From NCBI GenBank assembly GCA_944392295.1, contig CALXWE010000011.1, positions 1-37,098 on the forward strand: a stretch of 37,098 nt of DNA, read 5' to 3'. A program made the position numbers and the translations under genes. Of the stretch, positions 12,680 through 20,691 are shown piece after piece (positions within the stretch are counted from its first letter, which is position 1; each line of letters starts with the position of its first letter). Source of the DNA: an uncultured Alphaproteobacteria bacterium (GTDB lineage: Bacteria > Pseudomonadota > Alphaproteobacteria > RF32 > CAG-239). The notes beneath the pieces are model-generated. The model did not search any database. It was not told where the DNA came from and worked only from the letters and a program-made list of their open reading frames with translations.

Positions 12680-13930
12680 TTAATCAATATATTTTAAGGC
12701 AGTTTTAGCTTGAGCCAAAATCTCTTCCTCATCAGCCAGGCGGTGATTTTGCATAATCACCTTACCATTACAAATTAAGGTATCAACAACGGAGCTGTCT
12801 GCAGCATATACCATGTTGGAAATCGGATTATTATCAGGAATCATCAACGGATTATCAATATTTACCAACATACAATCAGCAAGCTTTCCTACCTCAATCG
12901 TTCCGGCATCAATCCCCATCATCTGAGCTCCGTTACGGGTTGCAACGGTAAATACTTCTTCGGCACTGGCTGCCGTAGGGTCATTGGCTTGAATTTTAGC
13001 CGAAAGCGAACACATTTTCATTTCATCAAACATACTAAGACTGTTATTTGAGGCACTGCCGTCCGTTCCCAGCCCGATTATGCAACCAGCTTTGCTTAAC
13101 TTATCAAATTGGAACATTCCCGAAGCCAGTTTCATATTTGAGCCCGGATTAGTTACCAGTTTGACTTGGTTTTTAACAATTATCTCAATATCTTTATCAT
13201 CAAGCCAAACGGCATGAGCCAAAACCGTACTCGGACCTAAAGCACCCAAACTTTCCAAATAAACAATCGGCGAACAACCATGTTCTTTTTTGCAATCATC
13301 CACCTCTTTTTTGGTTTCCGAAGCGTGTATATGAAGCATCATATTGTTATCACGCGCGGTTTGAGCGGTATATTCAATGAGCTTGGCAGAAACCGTATAA
13401 ACCGAATGCACGGCCAAAACTTTTTTAATTAAATCAGGATTAGGATTTTCCAAGTCTAAAAATGCTTTTATGGCCTCCATCTTTTGAGCGGTTTGTTTTT
13501 CATCAAACATATCAAACCCGACAATGGAAACGGCGGAACGCAACCCCATTTCTGCCACGGCTTTCATAATGGCGGCTTGTTCAAAATACATATCCGAAAA
13601 AAACACCGTACCGGATTTAGCCATTTCCAGCATTGCAAGCTTAGTGCCGGTATAAATAATATCGGCATTAAATTTAGCTTCACGCGGCCAAATATCTTTA
13701 GATAACCACGAAAACAGTTCTTTATCATCCCCCATCCCTTTAAGCAGGCTCATTGCCGCATGGGTATGCAGATTATAAAAACCGGGAAAGATGGCCTTTC
13801 CGGTAGCGTCAATAACTTCATCGGCAGAATTTGGGGTAATAGCAGGTGCAATTTGAGCAAAGCGGCATTTTTCAATTTTAATATCGCAAGGCTTTTTATT
13901 TAAGATAACATTTTTTAAAATCAAACTCAT
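12680..13930 (-). CDS. Amidohydrolase, SAH/MTA deaminase-like (MtaD/SsnA group)
   Basis: A cytoplasmic metal-dependent deaminase, 416 aa. The composite beta-sandwich at both ends frames a TIM barrel. Metal and catalytic motifs are in order: HTH in FYNLHTHAAMSLLKG, LHIHASETKKE, VLAHAVWLDD, and the Asp in GLGTDGSASNN. These fit 5-methylthioadenosine/S-adenosylhomocysteine deaminases, but chlorohydrolase-type aminohydrolases acting on guanine or triazines share them. ATG 13930 (MSLILKN) is chosen; an upstream TTG (13948) has no ribosome site. A GAGG lies 14 nt before the ATG, so initiation may be weak. It stands alone on its strand. Confidence 0.82.
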   Translation of the reverse strand: MSLILKNVILNKKPCDIKIEKCRFAQIAPAITPNSADEVIDATGKAIFPGFYNLHTHAAMSLLKGMGDDKELFSWLSKDIWPREAKFNADIIYTGTKLAMLEMAKSGTVFFSDMYFEQAAIMKAVAEMGLRSAVSIVGFDMFDEKQTAQKMEAIKAFLDLENPNPDLIKKVLAVHSVYTVSAKLIEYTAQTARDNNMMLHIHASETKKEVDDCKKEHGCSPIVYLESLGALGPSTVLAHAVWLDDKDIEIIVKNQVKLVTNPGSNMKLASGMFQFDKLSKAGCIIGLGTDGSASNNSLSMFDEMKMCSLSAKIQANDPTAASAEEVFTVATRNGAQMMGIDAGTIEVGKLADCMLVNIDNPLMIPDNNPISNMVYAADSSVVDTLICNGKVIMQNHRLADEEEILAQAKTALKYID

Positions 13931-14022
13931 AACGGAAATATACCTCAATAAAATTAAAATGAACAGTATTTTTTATAAAGTAAAAAAAATAATTAAAAGT
14001 AAAAATCCGCTCCTTTATAAAA

Positions 14023-14053
14023 GAAAAGTCTTGCCTCTAAAAGAGGCAAGACT
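14023..14053 (-). terminator. Terminator of the 14.1-14.8 kb gene
   Basis: A 12-bp perfect stem AGTCTTGCCTCT (14027-14038)/AGAGGCAAGACT (14042-14053) has an AAA loop. On the minus strand it is followed by TTTCTTTT. Confidence 0.92.
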
Positions 14054-14068
14054 CTGTGTTTTACACTA

Positions 14069-14822
14069 TCAGCACTCCAGAGCTTTTGGCGGCTGGAACT
14101 GGGACAATGACACACTTTGCGGATCTCCGCAATAGGCATCATAGAACTTTGTTCCGCAAGCACGGAAAAATCCGAGCACGCGATAACTTGAAAGCCTACC
14201 GTCATTTCCCCACCAAACGACGTAGTTACAGCCGTAACAGTCGTTCGGATTGCTGATATTTATCATAGGGGTCGTCAAAAATTCAATACCGCCCCACAGT
14301 ACCCCGAAGACATTTATGTCTGAGTATACCCACTGGGATACGGCATCAGATTTTGGCACGTAGAGATCATAGTCAAACTCGCTATGATCAAAACGATACT
14401 TTTCAGCCAAAACCTTTTTAGGAATGGCATAAAATTCGTTTTTGACCACATTTTGAGCGGCTACACTCTCATCGTCAAGGACGACGGAATGTTCCTCATA
14501 GCCGTCAATCACCGTGCGTAATGCTTCGCCCGGTTTGACATTTTTCCATACTCTGATCGGTTCCTGCTTAACGGCAAAATAAACGCCATGTTTTTTTGCC
14601 ATTTTCAAACCGTGATCATAGAAATCCACGAGGTGGTACTCTACCCCTATTTCATTGTACAATACCTCAGGTGTTGCTACCTGATTACCATCGACAACAG
14701 CAATAATTCTGTTGTCAACAACGGTAATGTAATTGCCTTTGAATTCGGCCGCCTCACTAGCGTTAATTTTGGAAAACATCGTTCCTTCCGCATCGCGGAA
14801 AACTTTATTAAAATTGTTCATA
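14069..14822 (-). CDS. Hypothetical protein
   Basis: Not recognised. About 250 aa from ATG 14822 (MNNFNKVF); the open frame extends further but through an AT-rich leader. No Shine-Dalgarno is visible: the 25 bases before the ATG are almost only A and T, so translation may be leaderless-like or the start may be internal. The protein is soluble, acidic in the middle and rich in aromatic residues near the C-terminus. Several Cys occur there (NDCYGCNYVVWW, RACGTKFYDAYCGD). It has its own strong terminator and appears to be a single-gene unit. Confidence 0.6.
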
Positions 14823-15064
14823 AAAAAATAAAAATTAAAAAAATTAAACAATTGAATTATTACAGAGATACGATATTTACCCATTAATGCCATAAGCAAC
14901 ATCAAACAAGGCACTTCATAAAACCTCCATAATAATCCTTAACACTATTATATATATCACAAAATCAAGATTTATGCAATATTAAATCTATCAGTTAAAC
15001 TGGCAATAAATAAAAGCCTCAACACACAAATTACCAACGGCAGCCGTTTTATGGGGTAATTATA

Positions 15065-15802
15065 TCAATCATTGTAAGTTAATTTATAATTATAACGAAT
15101 CAAAATCGTTTTGAACCCAAAGTTTTTATATACTTTTTCGCTGGTTTCATCAGCTGCCAGCACGAATTTATTGCAACCCCTAAGATTTTCTTGGCATATA
15201 CACTCATTTAGCATTTCTCGACATAATCCTTGACGACGATATTCCGGCTTAATACATACCCATGAAATAAGAGTAGTGTCACTACCGGCATCCATTTCCA
15301 AAGCACCAACAGGCAAACCGTCTTTATAAGCTATATATTTATGCAGTTGAGTTAATTGCAAATCAGGCATAAAAGATTTTTCATAATCTAAAATATACTG
15401 TTTTGACTCAAAGCATTCTCCCACAATTTCGCAAAACAGTCCAATATCATCTAATGAAGAAACCAGTTTTACCTCAACTTGTTTGTGTAAGCTAGGTGTT
15501 ACCCTATTTTCAAAGCTCATAATTTTACTCGTCCCGATAAAAGTAAAATCAGTATCGGTTATCTGTTTATCATCGTATACCGCCACTGAAAGAGATTGCT
15601 CCTTAAAATTATTTTTCAAGAACTCAAGCTTTTTATCGGTAATTTTATCAATATGAGCCGCATTAAAAAAGCTAAGCTCCGCAGTATTCCACAAAATCAC
15701 AAAAACACTTTCTGTATCTATTATTGTATATCCTATGGCTCGGCGTGCAATATAGACATCTTTAATTGTATTTAGATAAATATTTTTCATTTCAATTTTC
15801 AT
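15065..15802 (-). CDS. GNAT-family acetyltransferase
   Basis: 245 aa. The C-terminal half (about 115-240) is a GNAT domain: VGALEMDAGSDTTLISWVCI is the central hairpin, and KPEYRRQGLCREML is motif A with the acetyl-CoA pyrophosphate loop R-R-x-G-x. Then NKFVLAADETSEKVYKNFGF is motif B with the usual Y-x-x-x-G-F. The N-terminal half is a divergent extra domain, as in two-domain GNATs. The acceptor substrate is unknown. ATG 15802 or 15790 could be the start; neither has a strong ribosome site. Confidence 0.8.
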   Translation of the reverse strand: MKIEMKNIYLNTIKDVYIARRAIGYTIIDTESVFVILWNTAELSFFNAAHIDKITDKKLEFLKNNFKEQSLSVAVYDDKQITDTDFTFIGTSKIMSFENRVTPSLHKQVEVKLVSSLDDIGLFCEIVGECFESKQYILDYEKSFMPDLQLTQLHKYIAYKDGLPVGALEMDAGSDTTLISWVCIKPEYRRQGLCREMLNECICQENLRGCNKFVLAADETSEKVYKNFGFKTILIRYNYKLTYND

Positions 15803-15837
15803 AATTTAATCACAGATAAAACTTACTGCCATTTAGA

Positions 15838-16625
15838 TTAATGATGCTTAACCCACGGTTTACGAGCTAGTTTCTTGAATGCATATTCCTTAAAATCATT
15901 GACACAGGCAAAGCCTGCTGTTTTTTCTCCGGTAAAAATTGTTTGGTTAAATCAGTATTTTTATTGCCTAGTCCATCATAAACATCAACAACTTCTAATT
16001 CTTTGTTTCCTACATATTTAAATGCTACATTATGACAAGATAGCCCCTCTTTCAATAATTCATTATATTCCTTTAAATATCCGTCAGAATGAGTGCACAT
16101 ATAATCATTAAGGAGCTGCTCACAACCTGAAACATCCAAAAATCCTTCATACAAAGCCGTTCTAAGACCTGATTTATTTGCTTCTATCAAAATCCTTACT
16201 GCACCATATTTTGTTTCATTTACACCAAGTAAATCAAACCCGTTTTCACCACTATTTTTTAAATCTGATTTATAATTATCTGGAAGATCATCTTTATATT
16301 TCACAAATAGAAGAGCCAGTTTTTTTCGGAAATTCTTCTGTTTATCATAATCAATTTCGTGAAGGAATCCCAAAGCCTCATAATCAAACTGCCATTGAGG
16401 ATATTTAAAATCGTCTGCATTTATTTTTATTTTGCAAATAACTGGATTATCACAAATGTATCCTGCTAAATATTCTTTTGCTTTTTCCAAATTATTCCAG
16501 ACATAAAATCCATCGCTCTGTCCTCCGGCACCTTTCCCCTTGCACACTGCCGGAATATTAGCATTTTCAATGCAGATATCTTCAGATTTTCTAAATCCGT
16601 GATAAAAAAATATATTATTATTCAT
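15838..16625 (-). pseudogene. Hypothetical protein gene with a probable C-terminal frameshift
   Basis: As sequenced, ATG 16625 (MNNNIFFYHG, AAGG 8 nt upstream) reads 252 codons to a stop at 15867-15869. After a run of six A on the minus strand (15921-15926) the current frame gives QQALPVSMILRNMHSRN. One extra A would instead give a 27-residue tail ending KLARKPWVKHH, with a stop at 15838-15840. The same tail is found in the gene remnant at 16939-17025, so the second frame looks ancestral. This is either a real recent frameshift or a homopolymer sequencing error. The N-terminus FFYHGFRKSED...DGFYVWNNLEKAKEYL faintly recalls ADP-ribosyltransferase-like folds, too weak to name. Function unknown. 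Confidence 0.55.
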
Positions 16626-16749
16626 AAACATGACCTTACCCGTATTAATTTAGGTTGTTTATAAAATAAAATCCCGATATTGTAAATAAAAAAGCATAAG
16701 CTGTTTTTAAAAACAAAACATCCGAACTTGATTAAATCCTTGGAAATAA

Positions 16750-16778
16750 AAGAAAAAGCAGCCATTTTCATGACTGCT
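16750..16778 (-). terminator. Terminator hairpin beside direct repeat copy 1
   Basis: AGCAG (16757-16761) and CTGCT (16774-16778) form a stem, with TTTTTCTTTTATTT on the minus strand after it. The equivalent hairpin beside repeat copy 2 has a different stem sequence but the same shape and tail. Confidence 0.6.
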
Positions 16779-16784
16779 GTTTGA

Positions 16785-16949
16785 ATTGGTGTCTTGCTTC
16801 GTAAGGCTCGCCTTCTTGCTTGCCAACTTCGCTTCGGGCACTTGAGTTGTAACACCGCTCACGGCTTGCTGTCGCATTCCTCAGCGTTTAACAAGTCTAC
16901 GCATCACCATTAAAAAAAGTGCCATCAAGGCACTTTTTTTAATGGTGAT
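16785..16949. repeat. 165-bp direct repeat, copy 1
   Basis: Identical to 17610-17774 except for one base (G16846 versus C17671). The last 47 bp are a 21-bp perfect inverted repeat around ATCAA (16903-16923/16929-16949) with T-runs on both strands, a bidirectional terminator. The arm ends ATCACCATT, which equals the 3' end of the neighbouring tRNA-Glu. The remaining ~118 bp are more GC-rich than the flanks and full of small hairpins. No convincing gene lies in it. Together with the 16632-16784 stretch this explains most of the 16.6-17.0 kb gap. Confidence 0.9.
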
Positions 16950-17025
16950 GCTTAACTCACGGTTTACGAGCTAATTTATGATTTACTTTTTCCAAAAAAT
17001 ATCTATAATGCGTTTCAGATAAATA
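16939..17025 (-). pseudogene. C-terminal gene remnant sharing a tail with the 15.8 kb gene
   Basis: On the minus strand a short frame reads LSETHYRYFLEKVNHKLARKP, then TGA, then VKHHH and TAA. The gene at 15838-16625, once its frameshift is undone, ends KLARKPWVKHH, and the DNA of the two tails differs at about 3 of 33 positions. TGG to TGA (16957-16959) explains the inner stop. The upstream part of this gene is gone: in-frame TAA codons precede it and a + strand gene starts at 17048. Confidence 0.5.
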
Positions 17026-17047
17026 TTATTATATTACTTAAATTTAT

Positions 17048-17401
17048 ATGCTTATGAAAAAAGTAAAAAAATTATTGTTAATTTTGGTGGCTCCTCTATT
17101 TACACTTCTTGTGTCATCAGCATTGTCAATAACACATGATTTTAATTGGCAAGGCATTATTGTTTTTGTAGCAGTAATTACTGCCTTAGAAATGATGCTA
17201 GCTATTAGAAGTCCTAACAAGCTTATTGATTCTATTGTAGGATGGATGTTTTGCGGAGCACTTGCTGCTTTGATTGCAACAAAAGGGTTACTTGGCGATT
17301 ATGCACCATTATTTGAAAGTATGGAACTGGCTATGTTTGCCTTTATCGTGTTCTTTATTTGTATACCCAACATTGCAAAATCTAAAAAACAGGAGCCTTA
17401 A
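17048..17401 (+). CDS. Small membrane protein of unknown function
   Basis: Not recognised. 117 aa with four hydrophobic segments: about 8-28 (possibly a signal anchor), 34-54, 63-83 and 93-112. It ends in a lysine-rich tail (SKKQEP). It begins MLMKKVKKLLL; ATG 17048 or 17054 may be used and no clear Shine-Dalgarno is seen. It is the only gene between the two 165-bp direct repeats and runs opposite to its neighbours, so it may have arrived with the repeat. Confidence 0.6.
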   Translation: MLMKKVKKLLLILVAPLFTLLVSSALSITHDFNWQGIIVFVAVITALEMMLAIRSPNKLIDSIVGWMFCGALAALIATKGLLGDYAPLFESMELAMFAFIVFFICIPNIAKSKKQEP

Positions 17402-17421
17402 AACAGCTTCTGTTTTTGTTT
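17387..17421 (+). terminator. Terminator of the small membrane gene
   Basis: AAACAGGAGC (17387-17396) pairs with GCTTCTGTTT (17406-17415), one wobble, followed by TTGTTTTGTT. The stem starts inside the last codons. Confidence 0.8.
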
Positions 17422-17570
17422 TGTTATAGTATCTATAAAATTAACTTAATGGATTTCCAACTAGGTTAACATATTGAAAAATAAAGAAATAAGACATAAT
17501 TGGTTCGAAGAAAGTGCCCAAACCTCAAATTTTGAAAATTAAACATTCGAACTCGGTTAAGCGCTTGATT

Positions 17571-17607
17571 TATAAAAGAAAAACGGCAGTTTTTGTACCT
17601 GCCGTTT
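17571..17607 (-). terminator. Terminator hairpin beside direct repeat copy 2
   Basis: AAACGGCAG (17581-17589) and CTGCCGTTT (17599-17607) form a 9-bp stem; on the minus strand it is followed by TTCTTTTATAAA. Compared with the hairpin at 16757-16778 both arms changed together. Confidence 0.65.
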
Positions 17608-17609
17608 GT

Positions 17610-17774
17610 ATTGGTGTCTTGCTTCGTAAGGCTCGCCTTCTTGCTTGCCAACTTCGCTTCGGGCACTTGACTTGTAACACCGCTCACGGCTTGCTGTCGC
17701 ATTCCTCAGCGTTTAACAAGTCTACGCATCACCATTAAAAAAAGTGCCATCAAGGCACTTTTTTTAATGGTGAT
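17610..17774. repeat. 165-bp direct repeat, copy 2, overlapping the tRNA-Glu 3' end
   Basis: Second copy of the 165-bp element. It ends exactly in the tRNA-Glu gene: its last 7 bp (17768-17774) are the tRNA 3' terminus including CCA. The 21-bp inverted repeat (17728-17748/17754-17774) is the tRNA terminator on the minus strand. The two copies are 825 bp apart in register and enclose one small gene. Confidence 0.9.
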
Positions 17775-17842
17775 CCCAACGGGACTCGAACCCATATTAC
17801 CACCGTGAAAGGGTGATGTCCTAACCATTAGACGATGGGACC
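17768..17842 (-). tRNA. tRNA-Glu (anticodon TTC)
   Basis: On the minus strand GGTCCCA pairs with TGGGATC. The D-arm GTCT/GGAC, anticodon stem TCACC/GGTGG with loop CTTTCAC, and T-arm ATGGG-TTCGAGT-CCCGT all close. Discriminator A and an encoded CCA follow. 75 nt with CCA. Confidence 0.97.
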
Positions 17843-17932
17843 ATCGCTATAAGACAACGCATATATACAGGTATTTTTTTTTAAGGTCAAGCACTTTTTT
17901 GCATTTTTTTTTATTTTTTTTTCAAAAATATT

Positions 17933-19015
17933 CTATTTGTTTGTTTCTTCAATAATTTTGCTTAAGTGCACCAACTCAATATTTTTATCATCCAAGGTAT
18001 TCAACCAATCTTTTAAAACCAAATAGGTTTGGCTTTTAGGATGACATATGGCTATGGCAAAACCTTTTCTTGATGCAATTTGTTCCGCCTTTTGTAATTG
18101 TTTCATTATATAATCATAATTGTTTTCATTATCCAAAAAAACATCCCTGCCGGCATAATCTACTTTATCTTCCAACGCCAGTTCCCTGCCCTTTGATGAT
18201 GCAGTAGTTTTTGAATCTAAAAAGAACATACCTCTTTTTTGCAATTCTGCCATTACAATCCCGAGTTTTTCTTTATCTTCTGTAAACTTACTACCCATAT
18301 GATTGTTAATGCCGCTGACTTTTATATCAACAAACTTATCAAGCATCTGCGCAAACAAAGCTCTTATTTCATCATCGGTCATGGTTGTCAGCATTGTATC
18401 GGGAGCCAAATTAGCTTTAACTTTAGGTTCCATGGGAACATGTATCATAATCTCATGTCCAGACTCTTTGGCCTCTTCGGCAAACTCTGTCAAATTGGAG
18501 CCATAAGTCAAAAATGACGAGGTTAAAGGCGCTTTCAATGATATTATATCCTCAGTACGTTTGTGATTAATACCCATATCATCAATCACAATCGCTAGTA
18601 ATGGTTTATCTACGGTAATTTTATCCAAAATTACCGTAGGCTGAACCTCTCCTGCTTGCTGATTAATCTGCCCCATTAAAGCATCTACATTTTGCGCTAA
18701 AACATTTTGCATACCGCTATCAGGTAGCAGCATTTCCTCGGGCAAATCAGGTTGTTCCAAAACTTCCGGATCAGCTGCAAAATATTCATGATGCAAAATA
18801 AAATCGCCTATTTCATCTGTGTAGGCGGTTTCGTCACTTGCAGTTGTATCAGGTATTTCCACAACGGCCGATTTAGGTTCATTTTGCTCGGGACGATATT
18901 TTAAGTACCCAACCCAAACACCAGCCAAAAAGAACAAAAACAACAGCAAAGCCAAAAGTGCCGCAGATAAATACGGCACCAAGGCTTTAAAAACATTTTG
19001 CGGTTTATCCGTCAC
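17933..19015 (-). CDS. Divergent polysaccharide deacetylase family protein (DUF610/YibQ)
   Basis: 360 aa. One N-terminal transmembrane helix (about 13-35) is followed by an acidic, proline-containing periplasmic linker (about 40-130). The deacetylase-like barrel (about 135-355) starts with PLLAIVIDDMGINHKRT. Other family motifs are HEIMIHVPMEP, GINNHMGSKFTED, FFLDSKTTASS and GFAIAICHPKSQTY. It acts in the periplasm, probably on cell-envelope polysaccharide or peptidoglycan; the substrate is not established. In many alphaproteobacteria this family sits beside peptidase or Nudix genes, but here it is beside lysS. It starts 5 nt after the lysS stop, so the two are probably co-transcribed. Confidence 0.88.
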   Translation of the reverse strand: MTDKPQNVFKALVPYLSAALLALLLFLFFLAGVWVGYLKYRPEQNEPKSAVVEIPDTTASDETAYTDEIGDFILHHEYFAADPEVLEQPDLPEEMLLPDSGMQNVLAQNVDALMGQINQQAGEVQPTVILDKITVDKPLLAIVIDDMGINHKRTEDIISLKAPLTSSFLTYGSNLTEFAEEAKESGHEIMIHVPMEPKVKANLAPDTMLTTMTDDEIRALFAQMLDKFVDIKVSGINNHMGSKFTEDKEKLGIVMAELQKRGMFFLDSKTTASSKGRELALEDKVDYAGRDVFLDNENNYDYIMKQLQKAEQIASRKGFAIAICHPKSQTYLVLKDWLNTLDDKNIELVHLSKIIEETNK

Positions 19016-19020
19016 GATAA

Positions 19021-20493
19021 TTAGTCCCTTTTACGCAAAGTCGGAAAAGCAATTACATCGCGAATGGTTTCGGCACCTGTTAAAAAGATAGCCAAACGGT
19101 CGACACCCATACCCATACCGCCTGACGGAGGAAATCCGTTTTCCAAAGCGGTAACAAAGTCTTCATCAAGCATTTGAGCTTCATCATCACCGGCCTCACG
19201 AGCGGCAACCTGAGCTTCAAAACGTTGCCTTTGTTCCAACGGATTAGAAAGCTCAGAATAAGCACAACCCATTTCCATACCGGCGACATAAGCATCAAAA
19301 TGCTCCACTAAGCGCGGATTGCTGCGGTGAGTTTTAGCCAGAGGTGAAACATCTTTGGGCATATCCATAACCAATATCGGATCAATAAGGTTAGCTTCAA
19401 CCTTTTGGTCAAACACTTCTTGAACAACCTTACCCCAAGAAGTACAATCAGAAGCATCAACTCCGGCAGATTTTGCCATAGCCTGAGCTTCTTCCAAGGT
19501 TTGAGCCTGCATTAAATCAATTCCGGCATATTCTTTAACCAAGTCAACAATCGACTTACGGGCAAAAGGTTTACCTAAATCTATTTCATGACCTTTAAAT
19601 GTAACTTTGGTTGTACCCAAAACACTTTTAGCAACATAAGCCAACAAATCAGGAATTAAATCGGCCATAGTGTTATAGTCAGCATAAGCCTGATAAGCTT
19701 CCAAAGCGGTAAATTCGGGGTTATGGCTTTTATCAATGCCTTCATTACGGAAGTTACGACCGATTTCAAAAACTCTGTCCAAACCGCCGACAACCAAACG
19801 TTTCAAATACAATTCCGGAGCAATACGCAAATACAAGTCCATATCCAGAGCATTGTGGTGAGTAATAAACGGTTTAGCGTTAGCACCGCCCATAATCGGG
19901 TGCAACATCGGAGTTTCAACTTCCAAGAAGCCGTGTTCTTCAAAATAGCGGCGAATAGCCGAAGTAATCTGACAACGTTTTTTGAAAATTTCTTTACTTT
20001 CGTCATTCATAATAAAATCAACATAACGCTGACGATAACGAGCTTCAACATCGGTCAAGCCGTGGAATTTTTCAGGCAGCGGCTGTAAAGACTTAGCAAT
20101 AATATCAAATTTTTCGGCAGCAACCGAGAGTTCACCTCTCGGGGTACGGCGAATATAACCGCTAACGCCGACGATATCGCCAACATCCAAACATTTCAAG
20201 AGTTCAAGATCAGCCTCAGGCAGATGATTTTTATGGCAAAATACTTGAATTTTGCCGGATTTATCCTTCAAGTCGATAAACATACCGCTATTGCGAACAG
20301 CCATGGCCCGACCGGCAATAGTTACGCGATCTTCGGTATCGGCACCTGTTTCCAAATCTTTATATTTTTCCTGTAAATCAGCAGCAAAAGCGTTAGGTTC
20401 AAACTTATAAGGATACGGATTATACCCTTTTTCCTGCAAAGTCTTAAGCTTTGCCAAGCGAGATTCGTAATGAATGTTTGTTTCTGTTGACAT
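19021..20493 (-). CDS. lysS: Lysyl-tRNA synthetase, class II
   Basis: Charges tRNA-Lys in the cytoplasm. 490 aa from ATG 20493 ([16 protein letters not shown]). An in-frame GTG four codons upstream lies where the GGAAAAG ribosome site for the ATG is. An N-terminal OB-fold anticodon domain (about 50-160) contains [17 protein letters not shown]. The class II core has motif 1 around [18 protein letters not shown], motif 2 at [18 protein letters not shown] and motif 3 at [16 protein letters not shown]. Length and order are normal for bacterial LysS. It is transcribed divergently from lexA. Confidence 0.97.
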   Translation of the reverse strand: MSTETNIHYESRLAKLKTLQEKGYNPYPYKFEPNAFAADLQEKYKDLETGADTEDRVTIAGRAMAVRNSGMFIDLKDKSGKIQVFCHKNHLPEADLELLKCLDVGDIVGVSGYIRRTPRGELSVAAEKFDIIAKSLQPLPEKFHGLTDVEARYRQRYVDFIMNDESKEIFKKRCQITSAIRRYFEEHGFLEVETPMLHPIMGGANAKPFITHHNALDMDLYLRIAPELYLKRLVVGGLDRVFEIGRNFRNEGIDKSHNPEFTALEAYQAYADYNTMADLIPDLLAYVAKSVLGTTKVTFKGHEIDLGKPFARKSIVDLVKEYAGIDLMQAQTLEEAQAMAKSAGVDASDCTSWGKVVQEVFDQKVEANLIDPILVMDMPKDVSPLAKTHRSNPRLVEHFDAYVAGMEMGCAYSELSNPLEQRQRFEAQVAAREAGDDEAQMLDEDFVTALENGFPPSGGMGMGVDRLAIFLTGAETIRDVIAFPTLRKRD

Positions 20494-20632
20494 TTTCTTT
20501 TCCACTATTTTTTAATAAAGTTATTATTCAAGTGAGGATTATAGCGGCATGATTTACAATTTTCAACAGCTTTTATCAACAAAGCACAAGATAAAGCAAA
20601 AAACAAAGATGATATGGACAATTATAAAAAGG

Positions 20633-20665
20633 TTGACAGTAACAAAAAAAGAACTAAACTAGAAC
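20633..20665 (+). promoter_or_regulatory. lexA promoter and SOS box
   Basis: TTGACA (20633-20638) is followed after 16 bp by TAAACT (20655-20660). GAAC (20651-20654) and GAAC (20662-20665) flank seven bases that contain this -10. That is the GAAC-N7-GAAC (GTTC-N7-GTTC) LexA box of alphaproteobacteria, placed to block RNA polymerase, so lexA represses itself. Confidence 0.85.
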
Positions 20666-20691
20666 AAAATAAAAACATGGAGATTCTGCCG

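Noticed and set aside
15001..15064. Small hairpin AACGGCAGCCGTT as a GNAT gene terminator
   Set aside because: The stem is 5 bp and no T-run follows on the minus strand; I see no clear terminator in this gap.
15838..16625. ADP-ribosyltransferase toxin
   Set aside because: Only a faint N-terminal resemblance (YHG ... DGFYVW); no complete Arg/His-Tyr-Glu set that I can place, and no immunity gene.
16885..16960. Integron attC site (GTTTAAC and TTAAC around the inverted repeat)
   Set aside because: The 3' side is TTAAC in the same orientation, not the inverted GTTRRRY an attC needs, and no integrase is present.
17466..17702. A 78-aa minus-strand ORF inside repeat copy 2 (and related frames in copy 1)
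   Set aside because: It spans a terminator hairpin with compensatory changes, lacks a ribosome site, and the two copies diverge without a preserved frame; it reads as a structured repeat rather than a protein.
20614..20691. Longer LexA starting at 20614
   Set aside because: The extension would contain the promoter and the SOS box, and family members start at MLT.
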